A DNA stretch of 64,000 nt from Ascaphus truei (GCA_036426205.1 CM071573.1:71673240-71737239), one strand, 5' to 3'; numbered from the stretch's first letter, positions 1-10,565 are shown. Numbers and translations are program-made. Notes: generated from the sequence alone by a model not told the origin.

Positions 1-165
1 TGTGAGGGGGGGATTGGGGTTTGATGTGGAGAGGGAGTATTATGTGTGTGGGTGAGGAGGGAGAGATGGGGGTATGAGAGATAGATGGGGAGTATCGCAA
101 AGGTTGTTAGTGAGGGGTTTGGGGGAGATATGAGGAGATGATGAGGGGTGCTGGGGGAGATTATG

Positions 166-254
<89 letters not shown>

Positions 255-325
255 ACCCGTGCGGCCCAAATTTTTTTTCCTTGGAGCAGTTCGGCCCTTC
301 TCGCTTTACGAGTTGTGCAGGCCTG
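1..325. mobile_element. G-rich hAT-like element, one end only (cut by window start)
   Basis: This is the terminal part of a non-autonomous hAT-like element. It ends with GTTGTGCAGGCCTG at 312-325, the same terminus as the complete element at 10236-11996. The last 300 bp match that element closely: the 'gagatagatggggagtatcgc' stretch, a (GAT)n tract, and a tail containing 'cggcccaaa' and 'ttggagcagttcggccc'. The bases after the terminus (TTTTAGAG, 326-333) would be one copy of the 8-bp target duplication; its partner lies outside the window. Frames rich in poly-Asp or poly-Met across it come from the trinucleotide repeat and are not genes. Confidence 0.8.
165..251. repeat. (GAT)n microsatellite
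   Basis: An almost pure GAT trinucleotide tract of about 85 bp inside the G-rich hAT element. The sister element carries a shorter, interrupted version at 11800-11862, so the tract has expanded or contracted independently in the two copies. Confidence 0.97.
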
Positions 326-359
326 TTTTAGAGCATCTATTTACCCCGAAATGCACTGG

Positions 360-466
360 GCGAGATTCACTAAGAGCTGATGCGGGATACTGCGCTGAGG
401 TCTTGCTTTAAGTAGCATTTAAGTCGTTGGCATGTCGTGACACAACGCATCAGCACTTAGTGAAAC
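360..466. mobile_element. Small fold-back MITE
   Basis: Inverted ends GAGATTCACTAAGAGCTGATGCG (362-384) and its near-complement at 446-464 bracket about 60 bp. A single end of the same family (GAGATTCACAAAGCGCTGATGC) is at 63746-63767. The superfamily is not determined, because I cannot fix a target duplication. Confidence 0.6.
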
Positions 467-510
467 TGGCGATTCAGCTCAAATTTATGATGCAGCTTTA
501 TTCCCTAAAC

Positions 511-1023
511 TAGGGTTGCCAGATGTGCTATATGTACGGGATTATCCCTTATTTCATTGACTTGTCCCATTGTCCCCGAAAGGTCTGTCGGGGTGCATAA
601 TGTCCCATATTTTAGTGTCTTTACGTGAAATGCCTGAACTTATAATTACTGTAATGAAATCAGACATAAAAATGTAGCAGATTTCTACTTAGTTGTGTTA
701 GTTGCCTTTTCCGATAGATGTCGCCTTACAAAATTATTAGTATAATAAAGTTATGACACTGCCTGATCATCTCATAATACCATCGCACCCTATAGTAACT
801 ATAGGCGTTACTTTTTCTCCCACCGTTACTTGTTAGTTCCATGCGCGTCTTTTCCGCACGCCAAGAGCAGAGATGATAAAAAAACAAAGAAAATAGCGGC
901 CAGGCGGGAGATCCCATTCAGCTCGAAGCATTTGCAAATCATTCATCGCTCATCATGATGTCACACTTTCATACTGGATGTCGATGTCCCGTATTACAAA
1001 AAAACTTAAATGTGGCACACCTA
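511..1023. mobile_element. hAT-like non-autonomous transposon, 513 bp, 8-bp TSD
   Basis: The left end TAGGGTTGCCAGATG and the right end (read inward TAGGTGTGCCACATT) are imperfect terminal inverted repeats. They are flanked by perfect 8-bp duplications, CCCTAAAC at 503-510 and 1024-1031. An 8-bp duplication is the hallmark of hAT transposition. Subterminal 'tacggga' and 'tcccgta' motifs are also inverted. No transposase frame is present, so it must be mobilised in trans. Confidence 0.85.
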
Positions 1024-1031
1024 CCCTAAAC

Positions 1032-1574
1032 ATAACATCTTTGTCTTTTTGGACAATTCTTAAAGATGTTGCTATTTTTTCTTTGGCTTCTGTGGTTTCC
1101 CTTGCATTCTCTAACGGCCCTTTTAGTGCATCGCAGGAAGCAGGAATGTTATACCTTGGTATCCCAGGAATAGAAAATGAATAACAAAAAAATTAAAAAA
1201 GATAGGGATTGGGAATACCTTTAAATGGTACAAAAAAGACTACTGTTAAATCTAACAATACCCATCGTTGCTTTCATTTGTATGGGCAGCATATTCAAAT
1301 CGAAATATGTTTACAATTAATTCAGTGTAATCAATATTCCAAATGAATATTTTATCAACAAACAGACCCCTTCAGCAATGTATTAGTGAAGGACTGAGTG
1401 GGGGTTTTGGACACCTATATATTCCTGGTTTTGCACCAACATCGACTCTGGGAAAGGTTAATCAGGGAGGTAGATTAAGGCTCCTAATCAATATGAGTGA
1501 GAAATGTGATAACCCACAGTTAACTACTGTATGTATTAACTTCCATTGAACTGAATAGAAAGAAAGCTCTCGAT
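1032..1574. other. No feature seen
   Basis: AT-rich sequence. The 68-codon frames at 978-1184 and 1343-1549 show no recognisable domain, and the first one runs across the hAT boundary. Confidence 0.6.
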
Positions 1575-2230
1575 TGTAAGGAAGGGGCGGCATAACTTAA
1601 GGCCAAGAGGCCCCTCCACTAAGAAACCGTGATGTCAGACCAGGGTAAGGGGGTAAGCAAGGGGTACTTAGGGCAAGGGGGAGGGTCGTAGCTTCCTCTT
1701 TCTTCTAGTATCTACTGGAGCGAAGTCCCACCCTGTTTTTAGGCATGAGGGATGTCAGCGTTGGAAAGAAAGATGATGATTCTGCTCTGTTGTTTGTCTT
1801 AGCTTTGGGTATGTATTGTCGGGAGTAATGTTCCACTGGGTGTGGAACAGTCAGTGTTGGTACTTGGAGGGAGGTCATTCCTGGCTGCTGTGGCCGGAAT
1901 GGTGGTGACCTTCTGGATGGAATTTAGGGAAGGTGGTACCATTCCAGACTAGGCTCAGTTGGTGTGGTATTGACCTTCAGATGGGGGCTCTGTGCATACA
2001 GACCAAGGTACTGAATAGCTAGATAAGCACGAGTTGAGGGAATCCCTCGAGCGCCGGTAGGTGTGAGCAGAGAAATCTGGCTGGGTCCCTAGTTGGGGAT
2101 AAATATGAGATATTTATCTGTGGTAATAAATAAACCTGTGGCCTTTAATTTCTCCCAAGAATTTGTATGGTGTGTTTATTGGGAGTGGGAGAGGGGTCCA
2201 GCTCGAGGCGCGGGTAAGTCATGGAATGAA
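1575..2230 (+). mobile_element. LTR-like repeat (boundaries uncertain)
   Basis: A moderately GC-rich block differs from its AT-rich surroundings. Near its 3' part there is an AATAAATAAA-type polyadenylation signal (2125-2134) followed by T/GT-rich sequence, as in the R-U5 region of an LTR. No primer-binding site, internal coding region or second LTR is seen, so at best it is a solo LTR. An unclassified GC-rich repeat is the alternative. Confidence 0.35.
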
Positions 2231-2574
2231 CTGTTAGCCGTACATGAACCAACTTCTCTCCATATTGAATAGGAAGCAGAGAAGGGTGTGTAGCCATGTT
2301 GGTAACTTGTCAAAAGAAAGCGGGTTCAGCAGCAAATAATGCTATGCTAGTTTATTTACTGCACCACACCCAATTAAAGGCTACTAAAAACACAATTGTG
2401 TGTGTATGAATAAATAAGAAGAGTTCTATTTTTCACCCCATGAAACGCACAACAAAACTGCAAAAATCTGCAGGCATCACGCTGCCTGGCATATTAATTT
2501 TGTACATTTTTCTCTCCTGCTAAAACCACAGTTATAGATCCTTCCCATACTATGGGGCTTTCTACTGCAAAGAG
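2231..2574. other. No feature seen
   Basis: AT-rich, apparently unique sequence. I see no repeat, coding frame or regulatory cluster. Confidence 0.6.
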
Positions 2575-2769
2575 CATGGGTGGGCAACTCCCGTCCTCAA
2601 GGGCCACACACCGATCAAGTTTTCAGGATATCCCTGCTTCAGCACAGGTGGCTCAATTAGTGGCTCAGTCTTTGACTGAGGTCGAAGACCGAGCCACCTG
2701 TGCTGAACCAGGGATATCCTGAAAACCAGACCTGTTGGTGGCCCTTGAGGACTGGAGTTCCCATCCCTG
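2575..2769. mobile_element. hAT-like MITE, family A (195 bp)
   Basis: Nearly palindromic. The ends are CATGGGTGGGCAACTCC and, read inward, CAGGGATGGGAACTCC, followed by the shared subterminal motif GTCCTCAAGGGCCA. The inner part carries 'tttcaggatatccctgcttc' and its complement around a central 'gtctttgactgag'. CAGGGGTGGGCAAC-type termini are typical of hAT MITEs. The flanking 8-mers (gcaaagag / ccataaag) match only partly. Related copies are at 9714, 38407, 41033 and 47585. Confidence 0.8.
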
Positions 2770-3824
2770 CCATAAAGTTATTTAGTTATTTAAGCAGCCA
2801 GGGGCGTTAGTGGTTCCATATTATGAAGAAAGCTATTTTTGTTCCCTAACTAGAAGAAGCATTTTACTGCCTGGATGTACACATTCATACTCTGTATTGC
2901 TATGCAGCAGGTTCCTTTTTTTTTTTTAGGGGGAGGGAAGTCCCCAAAATGTTAATACACCTTTAAAGAAACAATTCTGTGCTATGAGATGGAGCAGCAC
3001 AGCATTGTTTGGCTTTAAAATCTCATGAATGTATTTCACAATTCAGTATGAGAAATAGCTTTATTTTTATTAAGTCGACTGGGTAGATCAAGAGTTAAGA
3101 CAAGTCTATTACTGCATTTTGTCACTTTGTCACAGATCTAATGACCATCAATAATAGTTGAATAAGAATTGATGGAGAGGGAGATTTAATTAACCCTTGT
3201 GTCAGCAGCTCAGTATTGCTGCCTGTTTTCGTGTTAATGGAGCGACTCCGTGCAAACCTCTCCTGAGTATAAGCTGGCTCAGCCAGCGGCAAGGAAAAAA
3301 ACAGTTTTATTCAGCAGAAAGTACTTCCAGCACCATACCAATGACTTAATGTGGAAGATACCAAACCTTTGGTCCAAAGCAATCAGACGCTGAATCAACC
3401 AGAAGGCCCTGGTTTCTGAATTATACCAATATTCCACGAAGTGTGTGTATGTATATATATATATATATAATAAAAAGATCACTTGTGGGCACATTTGCAT
3501 GTCTTAGACAGGTCTGCAACCCTGCTTTTCACCATTATCACCTTGCACACAGTTCTTCCACTGCAGCAAGGGTTTCTGGGAAATGACATGCAAATGAGCC
3601 CACCGTGTCACCTTTTGCCTAAAAACCATTTTTACATGGAACTCTTATAAGCTAATGCTTTCTATAAATACAACTTTTAAGCACAGCATGGGAATCAGAT
3701 GCAAAGCCACCTTGTTGCCTTTTTCACCCACCATAACTTAAAATTTGATGGGGGTATATATATGTCCAGCAATGCACAACACCATCATATCCCAAAAGGC
3801 AGATGCTAGTACCATATAGTATCA
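2770..3824. other. No gene; apparently unique sequence
   Basis: AT-rich. It contains a short T run (2918-2929) and a short TA tract at 3450-3468. The 73-codon minus frame at 3279-3500 owes part of its length to that tract and resembles no known protein. Confidence 0.55.
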
Positions 3825-4068
3825 ATATTCCATATTCACCAGAATATACATGGCAAAAGGAGACAGCACACTGAATATTAAAGAAGTAGTTTGTATTAAA
3901 ACATAGGCACCGCAACCAACCAACGTTTTGGTCCTCAAGATGGGACCTTCTTCCAGGGCATTTTGTTTGATGGAGAGGGAGATTTAATTTGTTTTAATAC
4001 ATACTACTTCTTTAAAATTCAGTTTGCTGTCTCTTTTTGCCAGGTACATTCTGGTGAATATGGAATAT
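3825..4068. repeat. Fold-back element, 78-bp arms, AACGTTTTGG kernel
   Basis: The left arm (3825-3902) and right arm (3991-4068) are near-complementary and separated by 88 bp. The loop holds 'ccaaccaacgttttggtcc' followed by 'gggaccttcttcc', a module resembling the kernels of the fold-backs at 42.1 and 49.1 kb. A partial copy of the right arm is at 5898-5956. There is no coding capacity. Confidence 0.8.
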
Positions 4069-4157
4069 ATAATTCTCCCTGTCTAATTGCATAGCTTGTA
4101 CATTATTCAAGCCTTGTTTCTAAAAAATATATTTTTCAGAGCGTTCACTATGCACAA

Positions 4158-4447
4158 TCTGTTTCCCGGATTTTCGCTGATGTAACCCCCAAAATCCGTT
4201 TCGTGGTGTAAAATGCACAAATGGATTTGGGCGGTTCCAATCCGTGCGAATCCGCCATTGGATGGGTTTGTAGAATCCAATCCGCGGATTGCTGAATCCG
4301 TCCACGGTTTGCGGAAACTGTGGAGTGTAACAGTAATAATAATAAAAAATCTGCAAATGCGAATCGCCCTTTTTGACATTGATCCGCTGAAATCTGGGGA
4401 CCAAACTGACCAGCCGATCCACTGCGGATCCAAATTCACTCATCCCT
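4158..4447. mobile_element. hAT-like MITE, family B (partial)
   Basis: This aligns in the opposite orientation with the 37813-38151 element: 'gtttcccggatttt', 'aacccccaaa', multiple 'aatccg' motifs, a (TAA)n patch and 'gatccgctgaaat'. Its right end 'attcactcatccctat' corresponds to the family terminus. The left terminus lacks about 25 bp, so no target duplication can be assigned. Confidence 0.75.
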
Positions 4448-4589
4448 ATTTACAATGACGCTGCATCCAGACAGCACAGAACTCAGCATCTAACATTTTC
4501 AGTTCTGAGACAGGATTATGTAAAGAGACTCACCGGAGGCCCTAATTTGTAAAGCGCCAATATATACCACAGAGCGGTACACAGAATTG

Positions 4590-4666
4590 ATAATAACATA
4601 TACATACGTAAGTATGTATGTATATATATATATATGTATATATGTATATATGTATATATGTATATG

Positions 4667-4697
<31 letters not shown>

Positions 4698-4892
4698 GTA
4701 CAGTGTTCGACAAACCTATACATTTGCTCGCCCCGGGCGAGTGGATTTAACCCCCGGGCGAGTAAATATTGGCCCAAGCAACACACGTTTGGTACTAGGT
4801 GGCGAGTAGATTTTTTTGTGTGGCGAGTAGATTTTTTGGTGATTTGTCAACCACTGTAAAATATGTATATATATATATATGTATATATGTGT
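4590..4892. repeat. TA/TATG microsatellite split by a small insertion
   Basis: Mixed TA and TATG repeats run from about 4590 to 4700 and resume at 4860-4892. The 156-bp element between them appears to have inserted into the AT tract. Long Tyr/Ile frames on both strands are products of this repeat. Confidence 0.9.
4701..4856. mobile_element. 156-bp hAT-like MITE within the TA microsatellite
   Basis: The ends CAGTGTTCGACAAA and, read inward, CAGTGGTTGACAAA form 14-bp inverted repeats with two mismatches. The interior repeats 'ggcgagta' several times. The flanking sequence is low-complexity TA, so the 8-bp duplication cannot be judged. Confidence 0.65.
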
Positions 4893-4927
4893 GTAGAGGT
4901 ATCAGTACCGTGTTAGCCGAGCTTCAA

Positions 4928-5118
4928 TAATCAAAAAATAAATAGATGATACCGTTCTGTGGCTAACGAAATGCTTTTATTTGTGCGAGCTTTCGAGATA
5001 CACTGATCTCTTCTTCCGGCGATGTAACCGCCGGAAGAGAGATCAGTGTATCTCGAAAGTTCGCACAAATAAAGCTTTCGTTAGCCACAGAACGGTATCA
5101 TCTATTTATTTTTTGATT

Positions 5119-5119
<1 letters not shown>
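4928..5119. repeat. Fold-back element with about 92-bp arms and 7-nt loop
   Basis: The left arm (4928-5021) and right arm (5029-5119) are almost exact complements separated by ATGTAAC, so an RNA or single strand would form a long hairpin. The arms include 'gcgagctttcgagatac', 'gatctcttcttccgg' and 'ctgtggctaacga'. A related 'accgtgttag' head occurs upstream at 4907-4916 and again near 46662. Confidence 0.9.
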
Positions 5120-5169
<50 letters not shown>

Positions 5170-5172
5170 ATA
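5118..5172. repeat. (TA)n microsatellite
   Basis: A TA dinucleotide tract with a few interruptions, directly abutting the fold-back arm. Confidence 0.93.
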
Positions 5173-5241
5173 TTGTATATTTATGTTAACTATGTTCGGC
5201 TTTGTTAATTCATTAAATAGATAAAAATGGATAGGCTAGTG

Positions 5242-5570
5242 CAGCGGTGCGCAAACTGGGAGGCGCGACCCCCAGGGGGGGGCGCGAGACTGCCGACGGG
5301 GGGGCGTGGGGTTTACAGAGGCCCCGTGCGCTTCCCGAAGGCACTTAAATTAAGTGGCGGGGGAGCTGCAGGGCCTCTGTACACCTAACTTACTGTGGCT
5401 TCCTCCCTGCGTCGCCATGGCAATGCGGCGTCAAAATGACGCTGCGAGGTCATGTCACCTTGCTATGGCAATGTGACGTCATTACGCCGGTGCGCGGGTA
5501 AGTTGGGGTTGGGGGGGTGCGGGAGTGAGGGGACAGCCGGCAGGGGGGAAAAAAGTTTGCGCCCCCCCTG
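5242..5570. mobile_element. hAT-like MITE, 329 bp, perfect 8-bp TSD
   Basis: The termini are CAGCGGTGCGCAAACT and, read inward, CAGGGGGGGCGCAAACTTTT. The perfect 8-bp duplication GGCTAGTG flanks it at 5234-5241 and 5571-5578. The body is GC-rich with G runs and no coding capacity. The terminus resembles the CAGnGGTnCnCAAACTTT class found at hAT ends. Related single ends are at 19320-19425 and 42193. Confidence 0.9.
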
Positions 5571-5897
5571 GGCTAGTGTATTTAGTGTATTTCATGTATT
5601 ATGTTGGCATAATTATGACCATCAACCTTGAAACTGCAGTTTGAATGGTTTATGATGTTATATCGTATGCCAAATATTCTTATAATAATCTGTAAACACA
5701 TCTTTTTTTATTAGTTTGTAATTACTGGCAAGGGAACTCCTTATGTTCTAGTTTTTTACATGATCAGAATTGTCCCTGTAAAGTTTAATATACCACAGTA
5801 TAAAATAGTACTGACTAGGTGTGTGCTCTTCCAGCAGATCAGAGACAGAAAGCTTTACTGATATGCTCTATATGAGCTGTATATATATATATACATA
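5571..5897. other. No feature seen
   Basis: AT-rich and apparently unique. Confidence 0.55.
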
Positions 5898-6022
5898 TTT
5901 GTTTTAATACATACTTCTTCTTTAATATTCAGTGTGCTGTCTCTTTTTGCCAGGTATTTTCTGGGGGGGGGGAGGGTGGGGGTGTAAAGTGTAAAGAAGA
6001 GGAGAGAGAGAGAGAGAGAGAT
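5898..6022. repeat. Fragment of the 3.8-kb fold-back, then poly-G and (GA)n
   Basis: 5898-5956 repeats the right arm of the 3825-4068 fold-back ('gttttaatacatac', 'gtgctgtctctttttgccag'). A G-run follows, then a short GA tract at 6002-6020. Confidence 0.75.
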
Positions 6023-6089
6023 ATATGTCCTCAGCGAAATGTAACATTCGTTACTGATTTTGATCACATCATGTTATGAGCCCTACACG

Positions 6090-6490
6090 GGCAGGTCCTA
6101 GGCCTATGCAAACTAGGCGGTCGCCTAGGGCGGCACATTTTGGGGGGTGGCGGAGGTGATGGCAGTGGGAGCAGAGAAGGGTGAGGGTGGCAGAGGATGA
6201 GGGTGGTGGAAGACAGCAGGAAGCGTGTGGCCGGATTTGGCAGAGGATGGTGGGGGTTGGAGCGCACCCCAGCGGTCAGACCTAGAGTGGCAACTTCCAA
6301 TGTCTTCCGCCAGGGAGGAGCTCTACCCCTCCAGTCCACGGCCAGGTAAGGAATTTTAATGAAGGGGGGGATGGGTTGAGAGGATGAGGAGGGGAGAGAG
6401 GTGGAGGGGGGTGAAAGAGGATGAGGAGTGGCTGAGAGAGTGTTACGGATGGGGGTGAGGGAGGGGATGAGGATTTTCAAAGGAAGCGTG
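6090..6490 (+). mobile_element. G-rich hAT-like fragment with splice-donor-like site
   Basis: It begins with 'aggcggtcgcctagggcgg', a subterminal motif of transposon type, and continues as G-rich sequence ('ggtggcag', 'ggatgagg' repeats). A GC-rich leader ends in CCAG|GTAAGG (GT at 6346-6347), after which further G-rich repeats follow. This is the layout of the 10236 and 62602 elements. The right terminus and target duplication were not found. Confidence 0.45.
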
Positions 6491-6784
6491 GAACTTCTTT
6501 CCAACTTGACAATTCATTTGTGAGATTATTAGTATAGGTTTGTTTGTTAGGAAACCGGTAAAGGTTAAGCGATAACAATGCACCTATTTTATTTGTTGAA
6601 GTCTTCAACAAGCTGATAAACCCCTCTGTTTGACTTGTGCAAAATAAAACCTTTGTATAAAACATACTCCCTTTGCCTCTTTTCACTTCATTCTTTAGTT
6701 TTTATGTCTTCACTATAATTAGGTTGTGTGTTGGTTTTAGAGAAGCTATTACCTGGGCGTCTAAAAATATTAATATCTGTTTCT

Positions 6785-6935
6785 CAGATAGTGCTGACAG
6801 TGTACACAGTGCTGTACATAAAATTTTACAGGCACAATTAGTCCCTGCCTCAAAGAGCTTACACTCTAATTTTGGTTCCTGAGACACAAGCAGTTAAAGT
6901 GACTTACCCAAGTTCACAACATCACGAGGACCACT
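6785..6935 (+). repeat. Dispersed repeat, SINE/LINE-tail style
   Basis: It contains 'gtgctgtacataaa', 'gtccctgcctcaaagagctt' and 'cttacccaagttcaca', wording common to old vertebrate CORE-SINE or LINE-tail repeats. The family is not assigned. Confidence 0.45.
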
Positions 6936-8400
6936 AATGGTATTCAAAACTACTTCAATGCAGTGACATTAGCCCCGAGTTACTCCTTCAGCCAACACAT
7001 GTGTAAAGGCTTTGAAAATTAATATGGGTCTTAAGAAGAAGATAAAAGTTATATTTTTCTCATTTCCTTTTCTTTTTTTTTGAATGATCACTTTTCTTCA
7101 CTCTGGTTGGCATTTGTAAAGGGTTATAAGTGCCAGTAGAACTAAGATAAGATTGTGATTTAATCTGATTAAATAAAGGACTTGTTCAGGGACACGGAAT
7201 CTGGCAATATTGATACAATCCATTAATGGGAATATCGGGTTGAACAAGCTTTCCTGTACCCCTGGTAGGTACCTCAAATGTCATTGTAAGATTTTGTGAC
7301 AGATGTAATGAGCCACATTCACAAAAAAGTGGTGGCATCCACTCCAATAACTTCCATTCACTATGGCTATTAAAATTCTCATTCGCATTGGCTATGACAA
7401 CATACGACTGAATCCTGCAATACATAGATGATGTCCATTGAGCCATATGCTGATACTGTACTATGTACAGTAGTGCCTGTTGCCCATATGAATTAATTAT
7501 TATTATTATTGTTACTTGATGAAACTAAGGTTGAAAGTGGTTGCAAAATATGCAATTTCTACTATTTTGTGAACACAACCACTGTTAATACAGAATAATG
7601 AAAGCTACCCCAAACACATGCAACGTTAAAATGCTGAAAGTGGAACTGAAGTTGTGGTTCCACTGAAATGCCACTTTATATTGTATCTGGAGAGTGACAA
7701 TACTAGGCTGTTGATTTCCCAAATGCCACCTGAACTGAAAAGATCACTAAGCAGTATGCCACATTAGAATCTGAAACACATCCTCTTACCAACCTTTCTA
7801 TCATGCCAGGCTTTAGGGAAGTCAGATTGCTCTAACAGTCGTCTTTAATTGACAGCATCTATACACATTGACAATGGGGAGGGAAGGAGTAAATACCAGC
7901 TCAGCAACTTGTTATGGTCTGAATTAATTTGCCTGGTCTGACACTATCCGTTTCCTCTTCACACCTTGGCTTTCTTTCATTTTCAGATATGATTGGTTTT
8001 CATGTCCTAACACATACCTGCCATTCATCTCTCAAAGGACAGCATACATTCCAGCCACTCAGCATGAATCAAACTAACACAATTTAATGGAGTTTAAGTG
8101 ATTGTGCTGAAGGAGATAATAAGAATATACAGATTCAAAAGGGATATGTGTGGCTTTTAGCACGTTTTACAGGTTTTAAATACGTCTACAATTAATGCAT
8201 TGTGCATGTATCACATATCTGCTTCAGCACTATATAGAAAGATGGTTAGGCTATGGTAATTAAGTAAGGAAGTAGAAGGGCCACAAGCTTATTATAATGT
8301 ATACCATGTGTATATAAAGCATGTATACCATCTGTACATACATATTTACCTTAACTTACAATTGAGCTTTAGTGTGATAAATTGCGTTACCTTTGCTAAT
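6936..8400. other. No gene; apparently unique non-coding sequence
   Basis: No repeat ends, long frame or splice-framed exon is recognised. Part of it (7850-8110) has balanced, non-repetitive composition and homeodomain/TALE-type words such as TAATTGACAG; see the separate finding. Confidence 0.5.
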
Positions 8401-8684
8401 TAGAGATGGCCGAATCCGGCCAAATCCGTTTGCTGAATTTTCTCACATTTTCATCCCAAAATGGGATTTGGTCGGTTTTAATCCGTACGGATTCATTAAA
8501 AAAACGCCATTGAGTACAACCCGTTGACGGGTAGCGAAATCGGCGGAGTGTGTTGGTAATAATAATAAAAATACCGCAAAGCGCAAATGGCCCTTTTTGA
8601 GATTGATCCGCTGAAATTCGCGGACCAAAGGAACCGTCCGATCCACTGGGGAACCAAATCCGGCCAAAAATTCACCCATCTCTA
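8401..8684. mobile_element. hAT-like MITE, family B, 284 bp, 8-bp TSD
   Basis: The termini TAGAGATGGCCGAATCC and, read inward, TAGAGATGGGTGAATTT lie between 8-bp duplications TTGCTAAT (8393-8400) and CTGCTAAT (8685-8692), which differ at one base. The interior shares 'gatccgctgaaattcg' and a (TAA)n patch with the copies at 4158 and 37813. The 118-codon minus frame across it is not a gene. Confidence 0.9.
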
Positions 8685-9713
8685 CTGCTAATTTCAAACT
8701 AGTTGCTTTGGCAGCTGAGAGACCAGGGGCATCTCGAAGCCACTTGCGGGCCACACTTGGCCCTCGGATCGCAAGTTGAAGGGCCTTGATGTACATCATG
8801 GGTTAGCACATCAGACATGGTTGCCATTGCTAGCGTTTCAGTATCTTGTTTTGCATCCATTGCTGCTTTTGATGCTGATTGAGAGATATCTGATGTATTT
8901 AATTTCTCTTTTGGACGTTTTTGATGGTTGTAGCCGGCACTGGTTGAGGAATGTATGATAAATGCAAATGTATTGCATGCCCAAATGTTGCAACCCAGGT
9001 TACCCAGACATCCTTACAGCTGCATAGCAGCGCATTGCCTAAACTGCCTTAAATATCTACTGTGCACAGCTCTGTATTATCTATCTGGGTGTATTTGGAT
9101 GAATTCTTTATTGTACATCAGTGTTGTCCCTGTTTTGCAGCTCTGTAACAATAGCTTGGATTACAATCTTTCTGATATTTTAAGGAAAGCTTTTAGACTG
9201 AATTGGAATTGCTGAAACATATGAGGTTAACTTCTAATTAAAAGAACACAAAGGCAAATATTGGATTACAGAAAATACTTAATGAAGACGCAGAACTCTT
9301 AGGGAAAAACCTCAGAATTCTGTTTGATGACTTTCTGAAAATAAAAGTTTATTCTTATATGGCCACTTAGTGATGTTCAATGCAAGGTTAATCAAGACCA
9401 AGAGAGTGGTCGTTTTAAAATGAATGCAGTCGGAGGCACCTGGTAAGCATAACATAGCATGCAGCGTTCCAAAAGTAATTCCTTCCTAAAGGAATTTCAG
9501 CTCTTTTATGGATTATTATATTAGAAATATGTACTGTAAGCTTAACATTTCACTACCTTCATCAGGGAAAACAGCATTTGCATTTAGCTTTAGAAGCACT
9601 TTTGCTAACTCTGAGTATTACTTGTGTAAAGAAAAAGAACAAATGATTTGCTAAAGCAGTGTTTTTAGATTCAAGTTATCATCTCCATTGCCTTTGGGTT
9701 CATTGGCTAAAGC
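8685..9713. other. No feature seen
   Basis: Apparently unique. The frames at 8776-8958 and 8955-9215 lack recognisable domains or splice context. Confidence 0.5.
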
Positions 9714-9844
9714 CAGAGGTTGGCACCTCCAGTCAGACTTCGACTGAGCCACCGATTGAGCCACTGATTGAGCCACCTGTGCAGGGGTATCCTGAAAACC
9801 TGACCTGTTGGTGGCCCTTGAGGACTGGAGTTTCCCACCCCTTG
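9714..9844. mobile_element. hAT-like MITE, family A, internally deleted
   Basis: The left end CAGAGGTTGGCACCTCCAGT runs straight into the family's central 'gactgagccac' repeats. The right half is complete ('cctgaaaacctgacctgttg', 'cccttgaggactgg'). The flanks gCTAAAgc and tCTAAAca share CTAAA, consistent with a decayed 8-bp duplication. Confidence 0.7.
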
Positions 9845-9958
9845 TCTAAACAATTATAGCACACCATAGTCCTGGGTATAATATTGTACTTCTTTACATC
9901 AGTTACATAGTTACATAGTTACATGGTTACATAGTGGATGAGGTTGAAAAAAGACGTA

Positions 9959-10183
9959 CAGGAGGGTCCCGGGTATACGGCGGGTTCTGTTCCAGGGGCC
10001 CGCCGTATAGTGAAAATCGCCAGAAAGCGGATCCGGCGATTTTCAGGTCTATGCATGCGCAAACCGGCATTTTTGCCGTTCTGCGCATGCGCGTTTTACG
10101 AGCCAACATTGCGGCCCCCTTCTCAGTGCTGCCGTATCGGCGGATCGCCAAAAATCGGAGCACCGAGAAGCGGGGCCCTGCTG
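9959..10183. mobile_element. TA-target (Tc1/mariner or pogo-like) MITE, 225 bp
   Basis: The ends CAGGAGGGTCCCGGG and, read inward, CAGCAGGGCCCCGCT are flanked by TA (9957-9958 and 10184-10185). Removing the element restores 'gacgtacgtcc' in the host repeat. The interior is palindrome-rich and carries a perfect NRF1-type palindrome TGCGCATGCGC at 10081-10091. There is no transposase. Confidence 0.8.
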
Positions 10184-10565
10184 TACGTCCATCAAGTTCA
10201 ACCTATGTTAAATTTAGACAACAGATTCTTTATCCCAGGCCTGCACAACACACGGCCCGCTTTCCCCGTCCTCCTCCCTCCCGAGCCCGCTTTCCCCCCC
10301 ACGAGCCCGCTTTCAAACCCACGAGCCCGCTTTCAAACCCACGAGCCCGCTTTCCCCCCCCCCCCCGAGCCCGCTTTCACCGCGCCCGGGGAGCACACGC
10401 TCTCTCCCCCCACTCCTCCCCCTTTGTGCCTGCTCTGCACCCCACTCGAGCCTGCTCCTGCTCCACCCTCGAGCGTTTGCTCTCGGCTTCAGGACTGCAC
10501 GCTCTATGCGGTTGTGGCACTTTCTGGCCCAGCGAGATGACTGGTCTGCCTGCTCTGCAGCGTAA

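Noticed and set aside
138..411. Poly-Asp and poly-Met open frames
   Set aside because: They are translations of the (GAT)n microsatellite in two frames.
2567..2777. 8-bp target duplication for the family A MITE
   Set aside because: The flanks gcaaagag and ccataaag match at only about half of the positions.
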